Assembly: GCA_023433405.1 (NCBI GenBank)
Contig: JAEZCT010000013.1
Location: 1 to 31,610, forward strand
DNA from: Bacillota bacterium
GTDB taxonomy: Bacteria > Bacillota > Clostridia > Oscillospirales > Ruminococcaceae
Length of the DNA stretch: 31,610 bases
Direction of reading: 5' to 3'
In this document: positions 15,766-22,994 of the stretch, in pieces
Layout of the letters: each line of letters opens with the position of its first letter
How positions within the stretch are numbered: position 1 is the stretch's first letter
Notes under the pieces: generated by a model
The model's input: only the letters and a program-made list of their open reading frames with translations
Databases searched by the model: none
What the model was told of the DNA's origin: nothing
Position numbers and translations under genes: made by a program

Positions 15766-16302
15766 ATGACAAACAATAGTCCTGTTACCGTAGAGGCGAA
15801 GATTGACGTGGGCACGTTTCGGCAATTTGCCCTGTTTGACAGCCTTCGCCGCCAAAAGCGCTGGGTATCCCCGGTGCTGTTCGCCGTTATTCTGGTCGTA
15901 TCGGGCGGTATCTGTTTTGCGCTGCGGGAGAGGGCCGAGCAGGCCGTATTGCTGGGCAGCGTTTTGCTTACGATAGGGCTTGGGCTGCCTGTGGTGTATT
16001 TTTTAAATTTTCTGTACTCTATTCAAAACCAAATTAAGACGCTTAAGCTCGATAAGCCCCGCGTATTCTACACGGTAACCCTGACGGGCGACGGCGTACA
16101 GGTGGTAAAGGGAAAAAACGAGGTGTCCCTGCGGTGGGATGAGGTGTACTGCGCCTACCGGCTGCCGCGCTGCACCTATTTATACGCCACCGCCACCCGC
16201 GCTTACCTGCTGCCGGACGCACAGGCTTGCGAGGGCGCCGACGCGCTGTGGGAGCTTATAAAGGAGCACCTGCCCGCAAACATGCTGTTTGACAGGCGCT
16301 AG
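15766..16302 (+). CDS. YcxB-like two-helix membrane protein
   Basis: This is a 178-residue protein with two hydrophobic helices (about residues 33-52 and 60-83) followed by a soluble C-terminal domain. That domain contains VTLTGDGVQVVKGKNEVSLR and WDEVYCAYRLPRCTYLY, matching the YcxB-like C-terminal domain of Gram-positive membrane proteins of unknown function. The ATG at 15766 was preferred over 15757 and the GTG at 15721 because AAGGA lies about 9 nt upstream of it. It stands alone: a GC-rich terminator follows, so its place in the uronate locus may be incidental. Confidence 0.6.
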   Translation: MTNNSPVTVEAKIDVGTFRQFALFDSLRRQKRWVSPVLFAVILVVSGGICFALRERAEQAVLLGSVLLTIGLGLPVVYFLNFLYSIQNQIKTLKLDKPRVFYTVTLTGDGVQVVKGKNEVSLRWDEVYCAYRLPRCTYLYATATRAYLLPDAQACEGADALWELIKEHLPANMLFDRR

Positions 16303-16312
16303 CCTGTAACCC

Positions 16313-16342
16313 GGCGCCCGTGCGGCGGGCAACGCCTTTTTT
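16313..16342 (+). terminator. Intrinsic terminator after the YcxB-like gene
   Basis: GGCG-CCCG pairs with CGGG-(CAA)-CGCC around a 4-5 nt loop and is followed by six T residues. Confidence 0.65.
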
Positions 16343-16400
16343 AACTTGTGACTTAAAACGAAGCAAGAATTATGCACGGCATTTATAACTGTTAGGAGCA

Positions 16401-17591
16401 ATGAAATTCATGATACAAGAGCAGAAAGAGAACAGGCTGCTCCGAAATGTTCTGTTTACCTTTTTCATCAGCGGCGCGGCATCCCAGCCGCTGGGCTCGT
16501 TTGTCCCCTTTTTGCGGGAGGCCTACGGCCTGAGCTACGATATGTCGGGTATGCTGCTTTCCGCCCAATCGGTGGGCAACCTGTTTGCCATACTGGCAGC
16601 CGGGGTTCTGCCCGTTTATCTGGGGCGCAGAAAAAGCATTCTCATCACCGCGAGCTGGATGGCGGTGGCGTACCTCATCTTTGCAAGCGGGTTTGGCACC
16701 CCCGCGCTGCTGTTTGCGGCCTGCCTTATGACAGGCATTGCCCGCGGCGGCAACGCGAACTTTTCAAATACCATGGTCAGCACACTGTCTCCGCAAAAGG
16801 CCGCCCGGGGCTATAACCTGCTGCACGGGTGCTTTTCGGTGGGCGCGCTTATCTCCCCCCTGCTTTTAATTCTTTGCGCCACCCTTTGGCCGCAAATAGG
16901 CTGGCGCGTCACGGCGGCGGTAATTTGCCTGCTTGCGGCAGCTGGGCTGCTGGTATACGCCAAAATGCCTCTGCCGCAGGAGAACAGCAAAAGAAGCATC
17001 CGCCAGGTGGATTACAGCTTTTTAAAGGTGAGGCAGTTCTGGCTGGGAGCCGCCATGCTGTTTTTTTACATCTCCACCGAGTACGCCATTATGGGCTGGC
17101 TTGTAACATACTTTATTGATATCGGCGTGTTGAGCGCCAGCCAGTCCCAGATGATGAACAGCCTTTTGTGCCTGGTCATCTTCCTTGGGCGGATGACGGG
17201 TGCCGCAGTGACCGGAAAAATATCCAAAAACAAGCTGCTGCTGGCGGATGGAATCGGATTTTTCGCGTTCTTTTTGCTGTTGTTTTTCAGCCGCACGCCC
17301 TTGCTTATTACCATAGGGCTTATCGGCGCGGGCTTCTTTATGTCCACCATCTATCCCACCGCGTTTGCCTTTGGCAGCAGCTGCATTCGCGGCAACGACC
17401 TTGGCGCGAGCATTATGATCTTTACCGGGAGTGCGGGCGGCATTATCACCCCCGCGCTGGTGGGCTTTGTGGCGCAGCGGGCAAACATACAGTCCGGTAT
17501 GCTGGTTGTGGTGGTGTTTACCGCCCTGTTAATGCTCACAATCCTGCTTAGCGTACTTATATTAGCTCCCTCAAAAAGTGCAGAGGGTTAG
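16401..17591 (+). CDS. MFS transporter (fucose-permease-like)
   Basis: This 396-residue membrane protein has about 12 helices. It opens with SGAASQPLGSFVPFLREAYG and has a loop 2-3 segment VYLGRRKSILI, as in sugar-type MFS carriers of the FucP-like or general MFS_1 group. The helix-rich C-terminal half contains FFMSTIYPTAFAFGSSCIRG, a pattern also seen in FHS-type sugar permeases. An AGGAG site lies only 2 nt before the first ATG (16401); the ATG at 16410 with 11-nt spacing may be the real start. It sits between the uronate operon and uxaC, so it may carry a uronate or related sugar acid, giving a second import route beside the TRAP system. Substrate is inferred from context only. Confidence 0.75.
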   Translation: MKFMIQEQKENRLLRNVLFTFFISGAASQPLGSFVPFLREAYGLSYDMSGMLLSAQSVGNLFAILAAGVLPVYLGRRKSILITASWMAVAYLIFASGFGTPALLFAACLMTGIARGGNANFSNTMVSTLSPQKAARGYNLLHGCFSVGALISPLLLILCATLWPQIGWRVTAAVICLLAAAGLLVYAKMPLPQENSKRSIRQVDYSFLKVRQFWLGAAMLFFYISTEYAIMGWLVTYFIDIGVLSASQSQMMNSLLCLVIFLGRMTGAAVTGKISKNKLLLADGIGFFAFFLLLFFSRTPLLITIGLIGAGFFMSTIYPTAFAFGSSCIRGNDLGASIMIFTGSAGGIITPALVGFVAQRANIQSGMLVVVVFTALLMLTILLSVLILAPSKSAEG

Positions 17592-17700
17592 GTGAAAACC
17601 CGCGGGAATGCCCATAAACCAAAGCGGCTCACTTAATTATCTTCCATTTTATTTTGCGCTTTTTAATCGGAATAATAAATTCATCAAACCAAAAAACCGA

Positions 17701-17760
17701 AAGGAGTGCGGGGTGCCGGGGCTTATGCTAATAACATAACCCAACCCCCGCAACAAATGC
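17701..17760 (+). promoter_or_regulatory. uxaC translation start region: ribosome site and start codon separated by a hairpin
   Basis: AAGGAG (17701-17706) is 54 nt before the uxaC ATG, too far to act in the linear RNA. The bases between them form a hairpin that begins right after AAGGAG: outer stem TGCGGGG/CCCCGCA (17707-17713 with 17746-17752) and inner stem GGG-TTATG/CATAA-CCC with one bulge (17719-17727 with 17735-17742). When folded, only 8 nt (17753-17760) remain between the ribosome site and the ATG, which is an ideal spacing. No other ribosome site is visible near the start. Confidence 0.6.
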
Positions 17761-19194
17761 ATGAAAGATTTTATGGACAAGGATTTTGTGCTGGAAACCG
17801 AGACTGCGAAGCGGCTGTTCCATGAATATGCCGAAGCGCTGCCGGTGGTGGATTATCACTGCCACATCCCTCCGCGTGAGATTTATGAGAACCGCAAATT
17901 CAATAACCTGGCGGAGGTATGGCTGGGCGGACAAAACCCCGACGGCACCTGCTTTGGCGACCATTACAAATGGCGGCTGATGCGGGCAAACGGGGTGCCG
18001 GAGGAGTACGTCACCGGCGGGCGTGACGGACTTGCGCGTATTACAAAGCTTGCCGAAACACTGGAGCTTGCCATAGGCAACCCCATGTACCACTGGTGCA
18101 ACCTGGAGCTGCGCAAGTTTTTTGGCTACGAAGGGCACCTTAGCGCCGACACGGCGGAGGAGGTGTTTAAGCTTTGCAACGATAAGCTGCAAAATGACCC
18201 CGGATTTACGGTGCGCGGCTTTATTGAGCAAGCCAACGTCACCTTTATCGGCACCACCGACGACCCGGTGGATACCCTAGAGTGGCACGAAAAAATTGCG
18301 GCGGACCCAAGCATTACGGTTCAGGTTTGCCCCTCTTACCGCCCGGATAAGGCCATTAACATCACAAAGCCCGGCTTTGCGGAGTATATTGCAAAGCTTG
18401 CCGAAAGCGTGGGAAAAAAGCAGCTTTCAACCGCCGAGGAGGTGCGCGACGCGCTGCTGGAGCGGCTGGAGTTCTTTAAAAGGATGGACTGCCGCGCCGC
18501 CGACCACGGGCTGGATTATGTGATGTACCGCCCCTGCACCACAGAGGAGGCAAACGCCGCGTTTGCCAAGGCGATGGCGGGCAAGGAGCTTACCCTCGCG
18601 GAGGCGGAGGGCTACCAGACCATGCTGCTCGTAAGCCTTGGCAGGGCATACCACCGCATGGGCATCGTCATGCAGCTGCATTATTCCTGCCTGCGCAACG
18701 TCAACGAAAAGGCCTTTAAGGAGCTTGGCCCCGATACCGGCTACGACATGATTGGCAACGCCGCCTGCGGCGCGGGGATAGCGGGCTTTCTTAACGCCCT
18801 CACCCGGTCGGGCGGCTGCCCCAAGACCATTATTTACAGCCTGAATCCCACCGATTTTGACCAGATTAGCTCCCTCACGGGCTGTTTCCAAAACGACGAG
18901 GCCATCGGCAAAATCCAGCATGGCTCCGCGTGGTGGTTTAACGATACCAAGAGCGGGATGGAGGCGCAGATGCGCTCCCTCGCAAACATGGGGCTGCTGG
19001 GCAACTTTGTGGGTATGCTCACCGATTCCCGCTCCTTTCTCTCTTACCCGCGCCATGATTATTTTCGCCGTATCGTATGCAATATGGTGGGGCATTGGGT
19101 GGAAAACGGGGAGTATCCAAACGACGAGAAGGCGCTGCGCCGCATCGTGGAAGGCATTTGCTACCGCAACGCCGCGCGGTATTTCGGGCTGTAA
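17761..19194 (+). CDS. uxaC: Glucuronate/uronate isomerase
   Basis: UxaC converts D-glucuronate to D-fructuronate (and D-galacturonate to D-tagaturonate), the entry step of uronate catabolism. The 477-residue length matches the family (about 470). The N-terminal metal-binding VVDYHCHI (residues 29-36, His33 and His35) is diagnostic of this amidohydrolase-related TIM barrel. Later family segments are HYKWRLMRANG, FIGTTDDPVDTLEWH and the C-terminal LSYPRHDYFRRIVCNMVG. ATG codons at 17761 and 17773 are possible; the first sits 8 nt after a hairpin that brings an AAGGAG site close. Its product feeds UxuB and UxuA, encoded about 6 kb away on the other strand. Confidence 0.95.
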   Translation: MKDFMDKDFVLETETAKRLFHEYAEALPVVDYHCHIPPREIYENRKFNNLAEVWLGGQNPDGTCFGDHYKWRLMRANGVPEEYVTGGRDGLARITKLAETLELAIGNPMYHWCNLELRKFFGYEGHLSADTAEEVFKLCNDKLQNDPGFTVRGFIEQANVTFIGTTDDPVDTLEWHEKIAADPSITVQVCPSYRPDKAINITKPGFAEYIAKLAESVGKKQLSTAEEVRDALLERLEFFKRMDCRAADHGLDYVMYRPCTTEEANAAFAKAMAGKELTLAEAEGYQTMLLVSLGRAYHRMGIVMQLHYSCLRNVNEKAFKELGPDTGYDMIGNAACGAGIAGFLNALTRSGGCPKTIIYSLNPTDFDQISSLTGCFQNDEAIGKIQHGSAWWFNDTKSGMEAQMRSLANMGLLGNFVGMLTDSRSFLSYPRHDYFRRIVCNMVGHWVENGEYPNDEKALRRIVEGICYRNAARYFGL

Positions 19195-19221
19195 TCGCAG
19201 CTTTATTTTACAGCTTACCGC

Positions 19222-19247
19222 CGGGGTGCTAATAGTAACCCCGTTTT
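19222..19247 (+). terminator. Weak intrinsic terminator after uxaC
   Basis: CGGGGT/ACCCCG (10-nt loop) is followed by TTTT. The stem is short, and a second, stronger hairpin lies about 90 bp further on. Confidence 0.45.
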
Positions 19248-19328
19248 AAAAAAAGACGATAAATGATAAATCGTACAGCGGAATAATGCATTGCCGCCTC
19301 GCGGTTTAGCATGAGGTTTTAATTGGTT

Positions 19329-19361
19329 ATAAGCCCTGCGGCATACAGCCGCAGGGCTTAT
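19329..19361 (+). terminator. Second hairpin downstream of uxaC
   Basis: A perfect 13-bp stem (ATAAGCCCTGCGG/CCGCAGGGCTTAT, 7-nt loop) is followed by an AT-rich stretch that includes TTTT. It may be the main stop for the uxaC transcript. The rest of 19195-19637 holds no gene; it has a further CTGTGC/GCACAG hairpin near 19480-19510. Confidence 0.5.
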
Positions 19362-19599
19362 ACTAATAACTGTTTTAAAAGCGTATAGCACCATATAAGA
19401 CACATAAAAAATGTTTTGGCTTAAAAATTCCTTTACTTTATGGCTTGACCCTACAAGCTCTTTAATGTTACATTTAAGGTGCTGTGCGAAAAAAAGCGAA
19501 AAAGCACAGGACTGAGCCAGGCTTATACCAGGCGCAGCCAGTAAAAAGAAGCGAGTAAAGTAAAAAATAGCATTAAGCGAAATAAATGCGTGAAAGACC

Positions 19600-19619
19600 T
19601 TTCGGGCTAAGACCCGAAA
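19600..19619 (+). promoter_or_regulatory. Hairpin just before the trkA ribosome site
   Basis: TTTCGGG/CCCGAAA (7 bp, 6-nt loop) ends 3 nt before AAGGATAGG, the presumed trkA ribosome site. There is no U-run, so it is not a terminator. It could modulate initiation; no known c-di-AMP (ydaO-type) riboswitch pattern was seen upstream. Confidence 0.35.
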
Positions 19620-19637
19620 AAAGGATAGGTACGCGTC

Positions 19638-21047
19638 ATGAAAATTATTATTGTGGGCGACGGTAAGGTTGGGTATGTGCTGGCACAGCAGCTAACCAAG
19701 GAAGGCAGCGACATTGTCGTAATAGACAGCAACAAAAGCGTGCTGCAGGAAGCCCTTGTAACGCTGGATGTTATGGTGGTGCATGGCAACGGCGCAAGCC
19801 TGCAGGTGCAAAAGGATGCGGGCGTAGAGAGCTGCGACCTGCTGATAGCGGCGACCTCCGCCGACGAAATTAACCTGCTGTGCTGCATTATTGCCCGCAA
19901 GCTGGGCTGCGCGCATACCATTGCCCGGGTGCGCAACCCGGAATATGCCGAGCAGCTGTACTTTTTAAAGGAAGAGCTTGGGCTTAGCATGGTAATTAAC
20001 CCCGAGCGGGCGGCGGCCAATGAGATTGTTCGCCTTTTGCAGTTTCCATCCTTTCTGCGCAGGGATTCCTTCGCCAAGGGCAAGGTGGAGATTGTAGAGA
20101 TTATCCTTAAAGAAAACAGTATGCTTAATGGAAAGCAGCTGCTAGACCTGTACTGCATTGCAAAAATCAGGGTGCTGGTCTGCGCCGTGGAGCGCGGCGA
20201 GCAGGTGTATATACCGGACGGGAGCTTCCGGCTGGAAAAGGGGGATAAGCTTTATGTTACGGCCCCCACCCGCGACCTTGCCGCGCTCATAAAGCATATG
20301 GGGCTGGATAAGCAAAGGATTAAGGACGTTTTAATCGTAGGGGGCAGCAACATCGCCTATTACCTGGCCTCAGACCTCCTTGCCTCCGGAATTTCCATCA
20401 AGATTATCGAAAACAAGCATTCCCGCTGCACTGAGCTTGCCGAAATGCTGCCAAAGGCATCGATTATTGAGGCGGACGGGTGCAGCCAGGCTATTTTGCT
20501 ATCCGAAGGCATTGAGCACACGGACGCGGTGGTGACGCTTACCAATATTGATGAGGAAAACCTGCTGGTATCCATGTACGCAAACCACCTGAAGGTGCCT
20601 AAGGTAATAACGAAGATAAACCGCACCGAGTATAACGCGGTGTTCCGCTCCATGGGTATTGACTGTATTGTAAGCCCAAAGCTACTTACGGCAAACCAGA
20701 TTGTGCGCTATGTGCGCGCGCTGCAAAATACCTCGGGCGGGGAGATGATAACCCTGCACCGGCTGGTGGACGGCAAGGTGGAGGCGCTGGAATTTGTGGT
20801 GACAGGGGAGACCAGGCATCTTGGACAAACCCTCTCGAGCATCCGGCTGGTACCCAACATCCTTATCGCGTGCATCAACCGCGGGGGGACGATTATAATC
20901 CCCAACGGGGAAACCGTCATTGAGCAAAAGGATACCGTGATTATTGTAACGAAGGCGGACCGCCCCATTAACGCGCTTAATGATATATTTGAAGAGGAGC
21001 TGCCCGCAAACTTTGCATATGATATGCCCGAGCTGCACCTAAGCTGA
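19638..21047 (+). CDS. trkA: Trk potassium-uptake regulatory subunit TrkA
   Basis: TrkA is the cytoplasmic nucleotide-binding ring that gates the TrkH channel. The 469-residue length and two repeats of RCK-N plus RCK-C domains fit the family. The first Rossmann motif is VGDGKVG (GxGxxG, residues 6-12) with acidic partner VVIDSNKS. The second Rossmann motif is degenerate, VGGSNIA (near residue 233-239), with Ala where the last Gly is expected, so the second half may bind nucleotide differently or weakly. Two RCK-C segments (around residues 140-225 and 370-455) include GDKLYVTAPTRDL and KDTVIIVTKADRPI. The start is ATG 19638. It is followed by trkH after 28 bp. Confidence 0.93.
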   Translation: MKIIIVGDGKVGYVLAQQLTKEGSDIVVIDSNKSVLQEALVTLDVMVVHGNGASLQVQKDAGVESCDLLIAATSADEINLLCCIIARKLGCAHTIARVRNPEYAEQLYFLKEELGLSMVINPERAAANEIVRLLQFPSFLRRDSFAKGKVEIVEIILKENSMLNGKQLLDLYCIAKIRVLVCAVERGEQVYIPDGSFRLEKGDKLYVTAPTRDLAALIKHMGLDKQRIKDVLIVGGSNIAYYLASDLLASGISIKIIENKHSRCTELAEMLPKASIIEADGCSQAILLSEGIEHTDAVVTLTNIDEENLLVSMYANHLKVPKVITKINRTEYNAVFRSMGIDCIVSPKLLTANQIVRYVRALQNTSGGEMITLHRLVDGKVEALEFVVTGETRHLGQTLSSIRLVPNILIACINRGGTIIIPNGETVIEQKDTVIIVTKADRPINALNDIFEEELPANFAYDMPELHLS

Positions 21048-21075
21048 GTATGGCCTGACGGAGGTAATCGTACCC

Positions 21076-22533
21076 ATGAATTATCGTATGGGAATCAATA
21101 TAATCGGACATATCCTGTGGGTGGAAGCCGCGTTTATGATTCCGGCAATGGCAATATCCTTTTATGACGGAGAAGCAGCCGCCGCGCAGGCCTTTTTAAT
21201 TACAATAGGCTGCCTGCTTGCGGCAAGCCTGCTATGTATACTCTTTAAAGCAAAGCACAAGGGCTTTTATACCCGTGAGGGCTTTATGGTAACGGCGCTG
21301 ACGTGGATAGTCATGTCTCTCTTTGGCGCACTGCCCTTTTCTGTCTCGGGTGAGATACCAAACTATCTTTTTGCGGTTTTTGAGACGGTATCCGGCTTTA
21401 CCACCACCGGGGCAAGCATCCTAAAGGATGTGGAGGCGCTCTCGCGCGGAATGCTGTATTGGCGTAGCTTTACCCATTGGCTGGGCGGTATGGGCGTGCT
21501 GGTGTTTTTGCTTGCCATTTTGCCCATTACCCGCAATTCTGGCGGCACGCTGCACATTATGCGCGCGGAAAGCCCCGGCCCGCAGGTGGGCAAGCTGGTT
21601 CCCCGCATCAAGCAGACCGCGACGATACTGTACTTTATTTACATTGCGCTTACGGTGCTGCAAACGGGCCTGCTTTTGTGGGGCGGTATGCCCCTGTTTG
21701 ACGCGGTTTGCATCGCCTTTGGCACCGCCGGCACCGGCGGCTTTGGGGTGCTAAACTCCAGCTGCGCGGATTACAGCGTGTTCTCGCAGGTTGTTATTAC
21801 CGTGTTTATGGCGCTGTTTGGGGTGAATTTTGGAATTTATTATCTTCTTCTGCTGCGGGAGTTTTCCCGGGCGCTTATGAATCAGGAGCTTCGGCTGTAT
21901 GTGGGCGTGCTGTGCGGCTCCATTGTGCTGGTGACGCTCAATATCCTGCCCCTATATGGGTCTAACCTGCCTAAGGCACTGCGGTTGGCCTCCTTTCAGG
22001 TGACCTCAATTATGACCACTACCGGGTATGCCACTGCCGATTTCAACCTGTGGCCGGAGTTTTCGCGTGTGGTTTTGGTGCTGCTTATGATTATCGGCGC
22101 ATCCGCCGGCTCTACCGGCGGCGGAGTAAAGGTGGCAAGGGTATTACTGTTGCTTAAGTCGGCAAAGCAGTCCATACGCAAAATTTTCAGCCCCCGTGAG
22201 GTTAACGTGGTAAAGGTGGACGGCAGAACCCTCGACCATGAGGTAATGGGCGGGGTAAACGTCTTTATGGTGGTGTATTTCGCGGTTGCGGCGCTTTCTG
22301 TTGTGGTGGTGTCGCTCGATAATTTTTCGTTTGAGACCACCTTTACCGCTGTGCTTTCCTGCTTAAACAACATCGGGCCGGGTCTTGGGGAGGTAGGACC
22401 GGCCGGAAACTACTCGGAGTTTTCTCCCTTAAGCCTGGTGGTCTTAATCCTTAATATGCTCGTGGGCCGTCTTGAGATATTCCCCGTATTGTTCCTGTTT
22501 GCCCCCTCCAACTGGAAGCGGGTGAGGGTTTAG
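21076..22533 (+). CDS. trkH: Trk potassium channel/transporter TrkH
   Basis: TrkH is the membrane pore for K+ uptake. The 485-residue protein contains four recognisable pore-loop filter sequences: SGFTTTGAS, FGTAGTGGFG, MTTTGYATAD and LNNIGPGLG. The second to fourth lie in successive repeats of the M1-P-M2 type. Other family signs are SFTHWLGGMGVLVF and GASAGSTGGGVKVARV. GGAGG lies about 11 nt before the ATG at 21076. With trkA immediately upstream it forms a complete two-gene Trk system. Confidence 0.95.
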   Translation: MNYRMGINIIGHILWVEAAFMIPAMAISFYDGEAAAAQAFLITIGCLLAASLLCILFKAKHKGFYTREGFMVTALTWIVMSLFGALPFSVSGEIPNYLFAVFETVSGFTTTGASILKDVEALSRGMLYWRSFTHWLGGMGVLVFLLAILPITRNSGGTLHIMRAESPGPQVGKLVPRIKQTATILYFIYIALTVLQTGLLLWGGMPLFDAVCIAFGTAGTGGFGVLNSSCADYSVFSQVVITVFMALFGVNFGIYYLLLLREFSRALMNQELRLYVGVLCGSIVLVTLNILPLYGSNLPKALRLASFQVTSIMTTTGYATADFNLWPEFSRVVLVLLMIIGASAGSTGGGVKVARVLLLLKSAKQSIRKIFSPREVNVVKVDGRTLDHEVMGGVNVFMVVYFAVAALSVVVVSLDNFSFETTFTAVLSCLNNIGPGLGEVGPAGNYSEFSPLSLVVLILNMLVGRLEIFPVLFLFAPSNWKRVRV

Positions 22534-22572
22534 CCGCCCGTTCTCGCGCCCTGACTGTATTGAATAGCTGTA

Positions 22573-22680
22573 ATACTAATCCCCTCAAAAAGAGTCGATA
22601 AAAATCCGCGTGAAAACCCATAAATTAAAGCTTTTCACTTGATTTTAATACTCTTTTAAATCGGATACGGATATTAGTAT
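22573..22680. repeat. Palindromic intergenic repeat, copy B (108 bp)
   Basis: It starts with ATACTAAT and ends with its inverted copy ATTAGTAT. The inside holds AAAAAGAGTCGATAAAAATC and an inverted partner around GATTTTAATACTCTTTTAAA, so the whole element can fold into one long hairpin with a loop around CCCATAAATTAAAGC. It begins 39 bp after the trkH stop and differs from copy C by few bases and a 6-bp insertion near the right end. Confidence 0.85.
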
Positions 22681-22681
22681 A

Positions 22682-22715
22682 AAAAAGAAATCGTGCCGCG
22701 GCATGGTTTCTTTTT
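22682..22715. terminator. Intrinsic terminator of the trkA-trkH operon
   Basis: AAAAAGAAA-TCGTGCC pairs with GGCATGG-TTTCTTTTT, with two G-U pairs, and then runs into T-rich sequence. It lies between repeat copies B and C. Confidence 0.75.
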
Positions 22716-22752
22716 ATTTTGTGCATATGCTACATTATTTTGCCACCGCCTC

Positions 22753-22854
22753 ATACTAATCTCTTCAAAAAGAGTCGATAAAAATCCGCGTGAAAACCCA
22801 TAAATTAAAGCTTTTCACCTGATTTTTATACTCTTTTAAATCGGATATTAGTAT
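22753..22854. repeat. Palindromic intergenic repeat, copy C (102 bp)
   Basis: This is the cleanest copy, with ATACTAAT (22753-22760) and ATTAGTAT (22847-22854) as exact inverted ends. Between them AAAAGAGT-(CG)-ATAAAAATC-(CGC)-GTGAAAA pairs with TTTTCAC-CTGATTTTTAT-ACTCTTTT with few interruptions. It is almost identical to copy B over its first 75 bp. Confidence 0.88.
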
Positions 22855-22994
22855 CACATAAAAAAGGACCGATAAGCTAATTTGGGATTGTAGCCAAAAC
22901 CTAGTAATGCTATACTGAATGAAAAGATAAGATTTGGATGCTTTGCATTGCGACATGTTCAAACGAGGGTGATAGTGGAAGCGGAGGGAACAGA

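Noticed and set aside
17585..17680. Further copy of the palindromic repeat between the MFS gene and uxaC
   Set aside because: Shares only short pieces (CCCATAAA-CCAAAGC, CACTTAATT, TTTTTAATCGGAATAA); similarity is too low to separate from chance by eye.
19390..19637. c-di-AMP (ydaO-type) riboswitch before trkA
   Set aside because: Expected because K+ transporters often have one, but none of its conserved blocks could be found; only simple hairpins are present.
19607..20158. Open frame of 183 codons on the minus strand
   Set aside because: Serine-rich antisense shadow of trkA.
22765..22962. Open frame of 65 codons on the minus strand
   Set aside because: It is made mostly from palindromic repeat copy C and the yesN leader, with no ribosome site.
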